Assembly: GCF_015207035.1 (NCBI RefSeq)
Contig: NZ_JADEXQ010000034.1
Coordinates: 1-54,751, forward strand
From: Romeriopsis navalis LEGE 11480
Lineage (GTDB): Bacteria; Cyanobacteriota; Cyanobacteriia; Leptolyngbyales; Leptolyngbyaceae
Direction of reading: 5' to 3'
DNA length: 54,751 nucleotides
This document shows positions 27,875-36,259 of the stretch, one piece after another (the first letter of the stretch is position 1; every line of letters starts with the position of its first letter). A model generated the notes under the pieces. The model ran no database searches. It saw only the letters and a list, made by a program, of their open reading frames with translations, and was not told the origin of the DNA. The position numbers and the translations under genes were made by a program.

Positions 27875-29272
27875 CTAGATATTGATACTCATCATGATGT
27901 GGTTAAGCGGAATACCCGGCTCAATCCGATCGCGATATTCCCACAGCAGATCTTTGAGTGGTGATGGTGCAAACGCGGTGGCGGGATTGTAATGTACATT
28001 GGCTAAAGTCCACATTAACCGCACTTGATTGTCATGGCGCTTCTGGACTTTTGCGGCATCATAGCTGGGATGATTTTCGTCCCAGATCCCCATCACCGTA
28101 TATTCAATATCGCCGCCGTCTTCGTATTGTTTGTTGTTGACCCAAGAGTGGAAGAAGGTGCAGTGATACAGCACGTAGACGCACAGCTGCTGAAGATCAG
28201 CTTGATCATTGATTGCGAGCGCCAGATCAGGGTGATCCGCTGGTGGTTCAAAGATAGAATGAGCCACTAAATCCTGGGACATAGCAGCAATTTCGTCCCA
28301 ATGGGCCGCGATTTCAGCTTGGTTGTCCGTGAAAAATTTGGCGATGTATTTTTCTAATAATTCCCACATCGCAAGGGCGGCTCGATCGAAGTAATTATTT
28401 TCAATCACATCGGGTAGCGCTTGGACCTGTGGTGACCAGTGATAGCTCAGTTGTTTGATCTCATCCCGGAGAACTGTTTGGATATTTGCATCATCTAATG
28501 CCGAAGCGGTCGTAATAAATCCATCTTGCCCAATGATTAACGAAACACCTTCGCGGTTGATATTCAGGAGTCCTTCGAAGTGAGGCAGGAGTAAATTATA
28601 AATCGGATTTTCAGCGACATTGCGATAAAAAGCCATGGCATATTGATCCATGTTCATATGCGTCCGGCCCAGGTGTGATTGGATTTCTTGGAAGACATAT
28701 TCGGCGCTACGGAAGTAATACTTTGCCTTGTCCCAGTCACTTTCCTCATTGGGGAAACAGGTGACGACTTGATCCTTGAGGCTGTATTTGATCGAATGTA
28801 CTTGCAATTGCTGATTTTTGAGGACAAATCGCGCTTCGCTATATTCTGGGAGAATGGCACCGTCTTCGACTTTGTAGCGACGAGTGTCGTATTTCACAAC
28901 ATATTGCCAGGGCTGACCTTCGACGCGATCGAGTTTGCCAGGATTAAATCCGTTTAGTCGCCGCTCAACAAAATAGGCATCACTAAATTTATCGGGTTGC
29001 AGTTGGCTTAAATTCGCTGGTAGCCACTCTTGGAGTTTCCCACGGGCCATCGGTCTGGCCCCAATTTTACGGAACAGCCAGGTGACGATTGTATCGAGGA
29101 AGCCGGGCAGAGCAATGGCGGGGAGAATCTGTAGTCCCACATGGGCTCTGTGACGATCCGTTGGGGTAAGGGATTTGGGTAAAGGTGCGTCACTATTGAA
29201 GCGCGGGAAATCCTTACCCGGTGTGCCATAGTATTGGAACTGCTGTTGGGGGGTAGTTGATGATCCAGCCAT
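27875..29272 (-). CDS. Compact lipoxygenase (catalytic domain only)
   Basis: A 465-residue non-haem iron dioxygenase of the lipoxygenase family, which inserts O2 into polyunsaturated fatty acids to make hydroperoxides. All expected iron ligands can be placed: H200 and H205 (H-x4-H in SHLGRTHMNMD), H375 and N379 (H-x3-N in FHSWVNNKQY), and the carboxyl end Ile465 in MMSINI. NPIYNLLLPHFEGLLNIN matches the family block after the first His pair. The plant-type N-terminal PLAT beta-barrel is absent and the protein is much shorter than plant enzymes (about 850 residues) or typical bacterial ones. Start at ATG 29272. Specificity (9- or 13-) cannot be read from sequence. Confidence 0.88.
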   Translation of the reverse strand: MAGSSTTPQQQFQYYGTPGKDFPRFNSDAPLPKSLTPTDRHRAHVGLQILPAIALPGFLDTIVTWLFRKIGARPMARGKLQEWLPANLSQLQPDKFSDAYFVERRLNGFNPGKLDRVEGQPWQYVVKYDTRRYKVEDGAILPEYSEARFVLKNQQLQVHSIKYSLKDQVVTCFPNEESDWDKAKYYFRSAEYVFQEIQSHLGRTHMNMDQYAMAFYRNVAENPIYNLLLPHFEGLLNINREGVSLIIGQDGFITTASALDDANIQTVLRDEIKQLSYHWSPQVQALPDVIENNYFDRAALAMWELLEKYIAKFFTDNQAEIAAHWDEIAAMSQDLVAHSIFEPPADHPDLALAINDQADLQQLCVYVLYHCTFFHSWVNNKQYEDGGDIEYTVMGIWDENHPSYDAAKVQKRHDNQVRLMWTLANVHYNPATAFAPSPLKDLLWEYRDRIEPGIPLNHIMMSINI

Positions 29273-29410
29273 ACAGTTAGCCTATTCGATTTGATATAAG
29301 AGCACGTAACTATTTCAAATCTACAGCGATCCTCGAAACTTTTCCGCAACTTGTCACAATTCCCTGTTGGTGCGCTAGCTTAGGGGCATAATTTTTCGGT
29401 GCAATCGGGC

Positions 29411-29947
29411 ATGAAACGAGTCGCGGTATTTGGGAATGCGGGGGGCGGTAAATCGCAGTTAAGTCGGCAGTTGGCTGACCTGACAGGTTTGCCATTGCAT
29501 ATCTTGGATAAGGTGCAGTTCCAAGCGGGTGGAGTGCCTGTGTCACCCGAGGAATATCGGCAGGCACATGCGGCGATCGTGGCACAAGATACCTGGGTAA
29601 TCGATGGATTTGGTTCACTCGAAACCCTGTGGCCGCGACTGGAGGCTGCCGATACGTTGGTCTATATTGATTTGCCTTTAGCCCGACATTTTGCTTGGGT
29701 GACGAAGCGCCTTGTGATGGGTTACTTTACGCCACCACCCGGATGGCCCGAGAACACGCCATTGCTCAAAAGCTCACTCACAAGCTATCAGGTTTTGTGG
29801 TTATGTCACCAGAAGTTAACGCCGAAGTATCGGGAGTATGTGGCAAAAGCCAGTGCGACTAAACAGGTTTACCATCTACGATCGGCACAACAGATCAGAG
29901 ATTTCCTCGCAACGCTGCAAACCGCGGAAACGCCATTTCAGACGTAG
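29411..29947 (+). CDS. P-loop kinase-like protein (FlaR/topology-modulation type)
   Basis: A 178-residue adenylate-kinase-like NTPase with Walker A GNAGGGKSQLSRQLA close to the N-terminus, the LHILDKVQFQAG block, and WVIDGFGSLETLWPRLEAAD followed by VYIDLPLARHF, characteristic of proteins annotated as DNA topology modulation (FlaR) kinases. The true substrate of this group is not settled. ATG 29411 is chosen; a GTG at 29399 would add four residues. It is divergent from the lipoxygenase gene (138 bp) and its stop lies about 60 bp before the SDR reading frame. Confidence 0.8.
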   Translation: MKRVAVFGNAGGGKSQLSRQLADLTGLPLHILDKVQFQAGGVPVSPEEYRQAHAAIVAQDTWVIDGFGSLETLWPRLEAADTLVYIDLPLARHFAWVTKRLVMGYFTPPPGWPENTPLLKSSLTSYQVLWLCHQKLTPKYREYVAKASATKQVYHLRSAQQIRDFLATLQTAETPFQT

Positions 29948-30010
29948 AATTAAGGTGCAGAGACCGCCCGCAAACCCAGCTAAAATTAGCTTTTTCAGTG
30001 TCAGATAGGT

Positions 30011-30994
30011 ATAACGATAGATTTCAAGCTCGATCAGCTCCCGGCTCAAACTGGAAAAATTGCGATCGTCACTGGCGCGAATACGGGTTTGGGCTACGAG
30101 ACAGCCGTCCATCTGGCCCAGAAAGGCATCAAAGTCATCATGGCTTGCCGCAGTCAGGACAAAGCGATCCAAGCGAAATCGGCAATTGAGTCGAAGGTAC
30201 CGGGTGCCGAACTCGATATTTTATTGATTGACCTGACGGATTTAGCTGCGGTGCGGACTTTTGCTGCGGCATTTCGCGCGCAATACGATCGACTAGATTT
30301 CCTGATTAACAATGCGGGGATTATGTTTCCGCCCTATACCCAAACCGTTGATGGGTTTGAAAGTCAGATGGGCGCAAATTACTTCGGACACTTTCTGCTG
30401 ACGGCGCTGCTGCTCGATCGCATGCCGGACACTCTCGAATCACGCGTGGTTTCATTGAGCAGCAATGCCCATAAAGCTGCTGCGAATGGGATAAATTTCG
30501 ATGACCTCCAATCGGAAAAGCAGTATTCCAAAATGGGTGCCTATGCCCAAAGTAAATTGGCCTGCTTGATGTTTGGCAATCAACTCCAAAGGCGTTTGGC
30601 ACAAGCCGGTAAGCAAGTGCGATCGGTCACGGCCCATCCCGGTGTTTCCGAAACCGAATTAGCGCGCCATATGCCGCAATATCAGATTCAGCTCATTCGC
30701 TATACCATTGGCGCGTTTATTGCGCACCCGCCGGAGCAAGCATCGCTACCGACGGTAATGGCGGCCCTCGATCCGGCGGCGCAAGGAGGAGAATATTTTG
30801 GACCACAAGGCTGGTTAGAAATGACGGGCAAACCGGGCCGGGCTCAGCCATCGCATGCCGCCCAAGATCCAGTCGCAGCGGCAAAACTATGGACGCTATC
30901 AGAACAGCTAACGGAGAAACGTTTCCGCTCTGATACGCCGATTTATGACTTGAGTGCTTTGCGAAAAATAATCTTATCTTCACCCGCTTGGTAG
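30011..30994 (+). CDS. Short-chain dehydrogenase (retinol-dehydrogenase-like), non-canonical start
   Basis: An SDR of about 328 residues with the Rossmann motif TGANTGLGYETA, NNAGIMFPPY, catalytic Ser in VVSLSSNAHK and Tyr/Lys in GAYAQSKLACL, resembling the retinol-dehydrogenase/WW-oxidoreductase-like group. Family homology clearly begins before the first usable start: the in-frame stop is at 29987-29989, and from there to TTG 30089, which lies after the first strand and inside the dinucleotide loop, there is no ATG, GTG or TTG. The reading ATA-ACG-ATA-GAT-TTC from 30011 looks like a family start MTIDFKLDQ with ATG changed to ATA. The gene may use AUA, or its start may be lost. Its 3' end overlaps the convergent GNAT gene by 52 bp. 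Confidence 0.75.
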   Translation: MTIDFKLDQLPAQTGKIAIVTGANTGLGYETAVHLAQKGIKVIMACRSQDKAIQAKSAIESKVPGAELDILLIDLTDLAAVRTFAAAFRAQYDRLDFLINNAGIMFPPYTQTVDGFESQMGANYFGHFLLTALLLDRMPDTLESRVVSLSSNAHKAAANGINFDDLQSEKQYSKMGAYAQSKLACLMFGNQLQRRLAQAGKQVRSVTAHPGVSETELARHMPQYQIQLIRYTIGAFIAHPPEQASLPTVMAALDPAAQGGEYFGPQGWLEMTGKPGRAQPSHAAQDPVAAAKLWTLSEQLTEKRFRSDTPIYDLSALRKIILSSPAW

Positions 30995-31401
30995 AATTCC
31001 CGAATTCGCGCTTCTTCTTCGTAACCACACTTGCGATAAAACGCCTGCGTTGCGGCAAACCCATCGAGCGCGGATGTTTCCACCAGCAGCAATCGCTCGC
31101 CCTGATTAGCTAACATTTGCTCAATATGTTGCATCATCGCAGTGCCGCGCCCCTGGCCTTGCCGATCGGGATGCACCGCAATCAGGTAAAGGTTATAAGT
31201 TCCTTCCGTCATCTTCTCGGGGGCGCAATAGGCGATCGTCACTAGTCCGCCATCATCATCCGTCAGCCAGAACTCATTGCTGCTGTCCTGACGCAAATAG
31301 TCCGATGTCATTTCATCCAACATCGCGGACGGGAATAACTCATTCGCATCAATGATCATTTTGAGCGCGGGTAAGTCACTTGGGGTAATCGATCGAATCA
31401 T
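30943..31401 (-). CDS. GNAT family N-acetyltransferase
   Basis: A 152-residue acetyl-CoA-dependent acyltransferase. The acetyl-CoA pyrophosphate loop is visible in AVHPDRQGQGRGTAMM (Q/R-x2-G-x-G/A pattern), followed by LLLVETSALDGFAATQAFYRKCGYEEEARIREFY, the usual strand-helix end of the fold. Start at ATG 31401 (MIRSITPSDLPAL). Substrate unknown: it could modify a protein N-terminus, an amino acid or an antibiotic. Its last 17 codons overlap the end of the convergent SDR gene. Confidence 0.88.
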   Translation of the reverse strand: MIRSITPSDLPALKMIIDANELFPSAMLDEMTSDYLRQDSSNEFWLTDDDGGLVTIAYCAPEKMTEGTYNLYLIAVHPDRQGQGRGTAMMQHIEQMLANQGERLLLVETSALDGFAATQAFYRKCGYEEEARIREFYQAGEDKIIFRKALKS

Positions 31402-31555
31402 CGTGGGATGCCTACGTTGTGCAGATATTACGATTCAGACCATTATGGTCGAGCCGGAAAATTTATCTGTACCAAGCATACTTGATCGGAACCCAACCCT
31501 ATCCGTTAACGGCTGGCGGCTGGCCAAGTAGCGGTTAAGTCGCATGTCCCAGAAT

Positions 31556-32578
31556 TTAAACTCGAATGGCGACTTTACCCCGTACCTGTCGTTGTTCCAC
31601 ACGGCGAATTGCCGCAGGAACTTCACTAAGGTCATAGGTTTGATCAATCGCTGGCGCAATTTTACCGGCCTCAATTAGCTCCTTCAACACGATTAAGTCG
31701 GCTTGATTCGGCTTCTGGGTGAGGCATTTCACCTGCCGTCGCATCCGTTTGGCGAACCAAGGGCCGAGTAACATCACTTGAAAAAATCGGGTCGTGTCTC
31801 CACCCACTAAAACATAGGTGCCTCGTGGACTGAGGATGGGTTGATAGTCCGAGACAGAACGGTAAGCAGCTGTATCAATAATCAGGTCATACTGCTGACC
31901 CGATCGCGTTACATCAGTTTGGTTATAGTCAATGACATCATCAGCACCGAGCGATCGCACCATATCAACTTTTTCGGTGTGGCAAACGCCAGTGACGATC
32001 GCCCCAAAAGCCTTAGCAATCTGGACGGCGAAGGAACCCACACCACCCGACGCGCCATTAATTAGCACTTTCTGCCCTGGCTGAATTTCTCCATAATCCC
32101 GTAGGCCCTGGAGCGCGGTCAGGGCTGATACAGGCACCGTCGCGGCTTGCTCAAATGTCAGATTAATGGGTTTTAAGGCCAAGGCTGTCTCGGGCACACA
32201 AGCATATTCGGCAAATGCGCCAAACCCGACTTCGGATAGATCCCCAAAGACTTCATCACCCGCTTGAAATTGGGTTACGGCGGCACCAACTACTTCAACA
32301 CGTCCGGCAATATCGGTGCCGATCGTCCGAACTTTCGGTTTGCGTAATCCCCCAAAAATTAGTCGAATCAACCACGGTGTGCCACGCATCAGGTGCCAGT
32401 CCCCAGCATGCACACTCGCACCCTGAACCCGCACCAAGACTTGATTATCCTGTGCAACGGGTTTGTCTACTGTGGCTAGAGTCAAGACATCCGGTGCGCC
32501 ATATTCAGACTGGACGATCGCCCGCATTGTCTGGCTGGCGTTGTGATTGGCGACATTGGGTTGATTCAAGGTGTTCAT
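31556..32578 (-). CDS. Zinc-independent NAD(P)H quinone oxidoreductase / MDR alcohol dehydrogenase
   Basis: A 340-residue medium-chain dehydrogenase/reductase. It has the GroES-like N-terminal domain (YGAPDVLTLATVDKP; VQGASVHAGDWHLMRG; GTDIAGRVEVVG) and a Rossmann domain with INGASGGVGSFAVQIAKAFGA. The zinc-ligand cysteines of classical alcohol dehydrogenases are missing, so it belongs with quinone-oxidoreductase-type MDR proteins that reduce quinones or reactive alkenals with NADPH. Start ATG 32578. It diverges from a TetR gene, and the 193-bp gap holds two copies of a palindromic operator, so it is very probably the repressor's target. Confidence 0.92.
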   Translation of the reverse strand: MNTLNQPNVANHNASQTMRAIVQSEYGAPDVLTLATVDKPVAQDNQVLVRVQGASVHAGDWHLMRGTPWLIRLIFGGLRKPKVRTIGTDIAGRVEVVGAAVTQFQAGDEVFGDLSEVGFGAFAEYACVPETALALKPINLTFEQAATVPVSALTALQGLRDYGEIQPGQKVLINGASGGVGSFAVQIAKAFGAIVTGVCHTEKVDMVRSLGADDVIDYNQTDVTRSGQQYDLIIDTAAYRSVSDYQPILSPRGTYVLVGGDTTRFFQVMLLGPWFAKRMRRQVKCLTQKPNQADLIVLKELIEAGKIAPAIDQTYDLSEVPAAIRRVEQRQVRGKVAIRV

Positions 32579-32635
32579 CGTAGAGGCTCCAGTAAGTAAG
32601 GAACTGGTCGAGGGATTTGTAATAATGCCAAATCA

Positions 32636-32668
32636 ACTTACGGCGTAAGTTTAACATACGGCGTAAGT
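32636..32668. promoter_or_regulatory. Paired palindromic operator, presumed TetR binding sites
   Basis: Two copies 18 bp apart. The first, ACTTAC-GGC-GTAAGT (32636-32650), is an exact 6-bp-arm inverted repeat. The second, ACATAC-GGC-GTAAGT (32654-32668), differs at one arm position. Core TACGGCGTA is common to both. The pair sits between the divergent oxidoreductase and TetR genes, where autoregulated TetR repressors usually bind. Confidence 0.8.
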
Positions 32669-32771
32669 CTGTCAAGATTATGAGGTGATGGCAGTTCACC
32701 TCAATTGCTAGAGCGGAATAGTTGTGAGGGCTGGGTCTGGATGTTACGAATTGAGTGTGAGCCGAATTAGC

Positions 32772-33440
32772 ATGGCGAAAATAACTGATGCCGGTGCAAC
32801 GCCACGCATCCCCTTAAGTCGGGAACGGGTATTGCTTGCGGCGATCGAACTAGCTGATGCCGATGGCATTGAGGCGTTATCGATGCGCAAGCTGGCCCAA
32901 CGACTCGGCGTCAAAGCCATGTCGCTCTATAATCACGTCGCCAACCGGGATGAAATCCTGGATGGCATGGTTGATATTGTCGTGGGTGAAATGGGGGTAC
33001 CCTCGATCGCCACCGACTGGAAGGTGGCGATGCGAGCGCGGGCAAACGCTGCCCATAAAGTGCTGTTGCGTCATCCCTGGGCGGCAATGGCGCTAATGTC
33101 GCGCATCAATATTGGTCCTGCAATGTTGCGCTATATTGATGCGACGTTGGGTTGTCTGCGGGAAGCGGGGTTCTCGTTTGAGCTAGCTGATCATGCTTGG
33201 AATGCGATCGATAGCCACATCTACGGGTTTACATTGCAGCAATTAAATTTTCCCTTTGCCGAAGCCGAATATGTCGATGCGGCGACTGCCTATGTTGATC
33301 AAATTCCAGCGGCCCAGTATCCCTACATGCATCAACTCACGCAACATGTAATGTCCGGGCAGTATGACGGAATTCATGACTTTGAGTTTGGGCTGGAAAT
33401 GCTGCTCGATGGCCTCGATCGATTGCGCGCATCATCTTGA
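32772..33440 (+). CDS. TetR family transcriptional repressor
   Basis: A 222-residue repressor. The N-terminal helix-turn-helix reads ALSMRKLAQRLGVKAMSLYNHVANRDEILDGMVD (about 36-69, a classic TetR signature). The C-terminal ligand-binding domain is of the TetR_C type seen in tetracycline-repressor-like proteins (HPWAAMALMSRINIGPAM). Start ATG 32772 chosen because the preceding in-frame residues are unlike the family. It is divergent from the MDR oxidoreductase and should repress both genes through the paired operator at 32636-32668. The inducer is unknown. It converges with the VOC gene, 23 bp apart. Confidence 0.92.
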   Translation: MAKITDAGATPRIPLSRERVLLAAIELADADGIEALSMRKLAQRLGVKAMSLYNHVANRDEILDGMVDIVVGEMGVPSIATDWKVAMRARANAAHKVLLRHPWAAMALMSRINIGPAMLRYIDATLGCLREAGFSFELADHAWNAIDSHIYGFTLQQLNFPFAEAEYVDAATAYVDQIPAAQYPYMHQLTQHVMSGQYDGIHDFEFGLEMLLDGLDRLRASS

Positions 33441-33463
33441 ACAGCATCAATCCTTGAACATCA

Positions 33464-33826
33464 TCATGACGCCCGATCGTCATGGGTCAAAATATTCAGT
33501 AGCCGACCGAAGGGGTCGCGGACATAAAACCGCCGGACGCCCCAGGGTTCAGTCGTGAGGTCATATTCAATCGGCAGATTTCGATCAACTATACGTTGGT
33601 AAACCTCCTCCAAATTATCGACTTCGATCGAGATATCCGGGGTGGCTGTTCCCGAACCGCCTTGACTGGCAATGCTAATTTGTGGTGCAGCATTACCATC
33701 ACTAGCAAATGTCTGTATCCAGCCCTGATCCATCACTATCTCAAGTCCGAGAATATCTCTGTAGAAAGCAGCGGCACGATCGACATTATCCGTAGCGATG
33801 TTAGTCACGATGCGTTTAACAGCCAT
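33464..33826 (-). CDS. VOC (glyoxalase/bleomycin-resistance-like) family protein
   Basis: A 120-residue vicinal-oxygen-chelate fold protein with paired beta-alpha-beta-beta-beta halves: NIATDNVDRAAAFYRDILGL and ISIEVDNLEEVYQRI, then WGVRRFYVRDPFGRLLNIL. The last block carries the usual metal- or substrate-side residues, but the complete His/Glu metal set is not obvious, so it may be a lyase-type or binding-only member. Start ATG 33826. Its end carries the inverted repeat CATGACG/CGTCATG (33465-33484), which may help terminate the convergent TetR transcript. Confidence 0.88.
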   Translation of the reverse strand: MAVKRIVTNIATDNVDRAAAFYRDILGLEIVMDQGWIQTFASDGNAAPQISIASQGGSGTATPDISIEVDNLEEVYQRIVDRNLPIEYDLTTEPWGVRRFYVRDPFGRLLNILTHDDRAS

Positions 33827-33928
33827 ATTATGATCTCAGTATTTTGGACATGATGATGCGACAAGCAGGCGCTGGAGACATTTCTGACCCAGAATATTCG
33901 ATCAAGTATCGAACTTAGACCCATGTGC

Positions 33929-34729
33929 TTATTTGAGAAACTCAACGATCGTATTGTATTGCATATCCTGAGCGAGCTGTAGCGGTGTTTTTCCGGCTTG
34001 GTTCTCAATTTTTGGGTTGGCTCCAGCCGTTACGAGCTGTTTCACCAATGCCAGAATTTGTGCTTCATCCGCACCAGTAACATTAGTCCGCCGATAGGTG
34101 ATTAACGTATGGAGGGCCGTGCGGCCCAGACTATCCTGAGCATTTAAATCAATCCCCTGCTGAATCAAAAATTCTGTTGCGGACGGGTCAAAAAAGTGGA
34201 CGGCGGCATCTAACAGCGTGGACTTAAACTCACCTCGGCGATGGTTGATATCGGCCCCTCGATCGAGCATTTTTTTGGTTAGGATAAAGTCTTGATTTTT
34301 CAGCGACCAATAGGTGAGGTCGTTGAGCACTGCGGTTGGATACTGTCGCTGGTCCAGCATCGCTTGCGCCTTGGCGGAGTCCCCTTCCTGCACTGCGAGT
34401 TCCAAAGAAAGATTCGGCATTGCATAGGGAAACCCAATCACGAGAACGGCTATCGTCGTTGCGAGACCAATCAACACGCGCCAACGATAGCGGCGGATAA
34501 ACCGGAATACGCGTTTGGCGTCAGCGATTAGAAAAAATAGCCCCCCAATGATCACAAGCAGCAATGCGACCGCCACAACGCTGAAGAAATCCGGTGGTAA
34601 AGGAATTGATGACCCACCAATTTTTAAGCCGAGATCCCAGTCAAATATGGCATTGAGACTTCCTGTTATCAGGGTCATCCCCGCCGCAATCAGGGTGAGT
34701 AGGCCCATCAACTGTACAAAAGCTTTCAT
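33929..34729 (-). CDS. Membrane protein with C-terminal ankyrin repeats
   Basis: 266 residues. Three hydrophobic segments occupy the first 120 (about 5-28, 48-68, 83-105), then three to four ankyrin repeats fill the rest: QEGDSAKAQAMLDQRQYP, LTKKMLDRGADINHRRGEF, TEFLIQQGIDLNAQDSLGRTALH (split), and a last unit with LVTAGANPKIENQAGKTPLQLA. Ankyrin repeats mediate protein binding, so a cytosolic docking platform on the membrane is likely. Partner unknown. Start ATG 34729. It is flanked on the same strand by the HipA-like and VOC genes with no tight spacing. Confidence 0.85.
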   Translation of the reverse strand: MKAFVQLMGLLTLIAAGMTLITGSLNAIFDWDLGLKIGGSSIPLPPDFFSVVAVALLLVIIGGLFFLIADAKRVFRFIRRYRWRVLIGLATTIAVLVIGFPYAMPNLSLELAVQEGDSAKAQAMLDQRQYPTAVLNDLTYWSLKNQDFILTKKMLDRGADINHRRGEFKSTLLDAAVHFFDPSATEFLIQQGIDLNAQDSLGRTALHTLITYRRTNVTGADEAQILALVKQLVTAGANPKIENQAGKTPLQLAQDMQYNTIVEFLK

Positions 34730-34800
34730 AGTAACCGGTAGTAGATTTTGAGCAACTTGCTAATTCGTCCAGCTGAAATATACATCACGCGTGATTGAGC

Positions 34801-35583
34801 TTATGCAATGACGGGGATAAATGGCCGGGGAGCCTTCAGCCGCTTCCATAAAAAGGCGGCATAGGCTTGACGCCGCCGTTCAATCTGCTCGGTCGAGGCA
34901 CCCGCACCCAGCAACGGTTGTAGAAAGCAATCCGGCACTTGGGTAACGGCATGCTGTAGGACTTGGGGGGAAAGTTTTGCCGTGAGTTGGGCATCCCAGT
35001 GATGTAGTGCATCCATCTGTGCCGCAAATAAATGGTGATGCAGGGCATATTTTGAACTGCGCGGTGAATCTTCCATCACGGTGGCCCAACGGTATTGAAA
35101 CGGCAGCGCTGCACCATGATCGATCAGCCACACTTGATCGTGATACCGCATTAAATTCGGATTTTGCGCTGTGCGATCGAGATTCATCACCAGACTATCC
35201 AGCCACAGGACTTGGCAAGCAAAGGCTGGATCGATTGCGGCAATCGCATCCGCTTGAATATCCACTGCCCCATCCAAGTACTGAAACCCTAAGTTGATCC
35301 CAGTGCTGGCTGCCAGTAAATCGAGAAACTCATCTTCCTGTGCGGGATTCTCGATCGTCTCGTCAATCAAAATCAGCGCACGACAGGGCACCCAAAATCC
35401 CAAGGCTTCCGCGATATGCGCCACGATAATCTCAGCCACTAATGCTGCTGTACCCTGAGCAGCCCCCCGGAGCTTCGTCAAAAATTGCCCTGCATCGGTT
35501 TCCACAATGATGGGGCGCGAACTACCACGGGGCTGCACTGAGACCACCTGTCGAGCTTGATAGATTGGAATACTGAGTGCCAT
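34801..35583 (-). CDS. Orphan HipA-like kinase (HipA_2 family)
   Basis: A 260-residue protein resembling the kinase core of HipA toxins. A Lys in FLTKLRGAAQG near residue 37 would hold ATP. The catalytic segment reads SLVMNLDRTAQNPNLMRYHD followed by QVWLIDHGAALPFQ, matching the family N-x-D-R-x3-N-P-N and I-D-H-G blocks. It lacks the N-terminal region of E. coli HipA and there is no HipB-type DNA-binding antitoxin next to it, so it is a stand-alone member whose target is unknown. Start ATG 35583. A persistence or regulatory kinase role is inferred from the family only. Confidence 0.8.
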   Translation of the reverse strand: MALSIPIYQARQVVSVQPRGSSRPIIVETDAGQFLTKLRGAAQGTAALVAEIIVAHIAEALGFWVPCRALILIDETIENPAQEDEFLDLLAASTGINLGFQYLDGAVDIQADAIAAIDPAFACQVLWLDSLVMNLDRTAQNPNLMRYHDQVWLIDHGAALPFQYRWATVMEDSPRSSKYALHHHLFAAQMDALHHWDAQLTAKLSPQVLQHAVTQVPDCFLQPLLGAGASTEQIERRRQAYAAFLWKRLKAPRPFIPVIA

Positions 35584-35700
35584 ATATCCATCGTCTGCAA
35601 CACGGGGCCAATCTCCAGTGTCGCAGACAAATGTTGAAAATAAGTGTGACAGGCCGCCAAAATCAAACAGCCGGCTGACGCGGATTTTCGATCGATGACA

Positions 35701-36198
35701 TTACTGCGCTGGCTCGCATAGGGCGATCGCCAGCAGTACAGCCGAAATGGCGGCGGCGGCAGTTCGAGCATGATTCCACAAGGTCCAATTGTTCAGGTAC
35801 TTGGCCCATAATCGCAGACCTTCAGTGCTATCGGGCGTAACGATCGCTAAAGCATCATTGAGCGGGATATTGCCCAGTACAGTTACGCCGATCGTGCCGA
35901 TGAGATAAATCAGCGTCCCCGCGAGCCAATACACCGTGACTAAATGTGGCCATTGTGGCAATAACACCAGCGTGAGGATAATGCCCAGCACCGCGGGGCC
36001 AAAAAAAGCGGCCATAAACCACGGCGTAAATACCGTAATGTTGATTGACTGCATGGTGGCAATTCCCTGCGCCGGGGGTTGCTGGGCCAGGGCTTGCATC
36101 ACAAAGGTCGAAAAGGCGAAAAATATCCCAGCGCTGAGGGCACTGCAAAGTGCTGTGAGCAGCATCAACCAAAAGCGTAAATTATGCACAGTTGCCAT
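35701..36198 (-). CDS. DUF1772 (anthrone-oxygenase-like) membrane protein
   Basis: 165 residues with four hydrophobic helices, matching the DUF1772 family, relatives of fungal anthrone oxygenase components of unknown role in bacteria. Characteristic features are the first helix with SAGIFFAFSTFVMQAL, the loop Q(S)INITVFTPWFM, and the late NNWTLWNHARTAAAAISA block. The ATG at 36198 is preceded by GGAGG at a good distance. The frame is open upstream to 36423, but this would overlap the next gene. It follows the NmrA-like gene by 61 bp on the same strand and is probably co-transcribed with it. Confidence 0.85.
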   Translation of the reverse strand: MATVHNLRFWLMLLTALCSALSAGIFFAFSTFVMQALAQQPPAQGIATMQSINITVFTPWFMAAFFGPAVLGIILTLVLLPQWPHLVTVYWLAGTLIYLIGTIGVTVLGNIPLNDALAIVTPDSTEGLRLWAKYLNNWTLWNHARTAAAAISAVLLAIALCEPAQ

Positions 36199-36259
36199 GA
36201 GACAGCCTCCTTCTGGGGTGTTTGAGTAAATTTTGAGTGGTTGAGTAATTGGAACCGCT

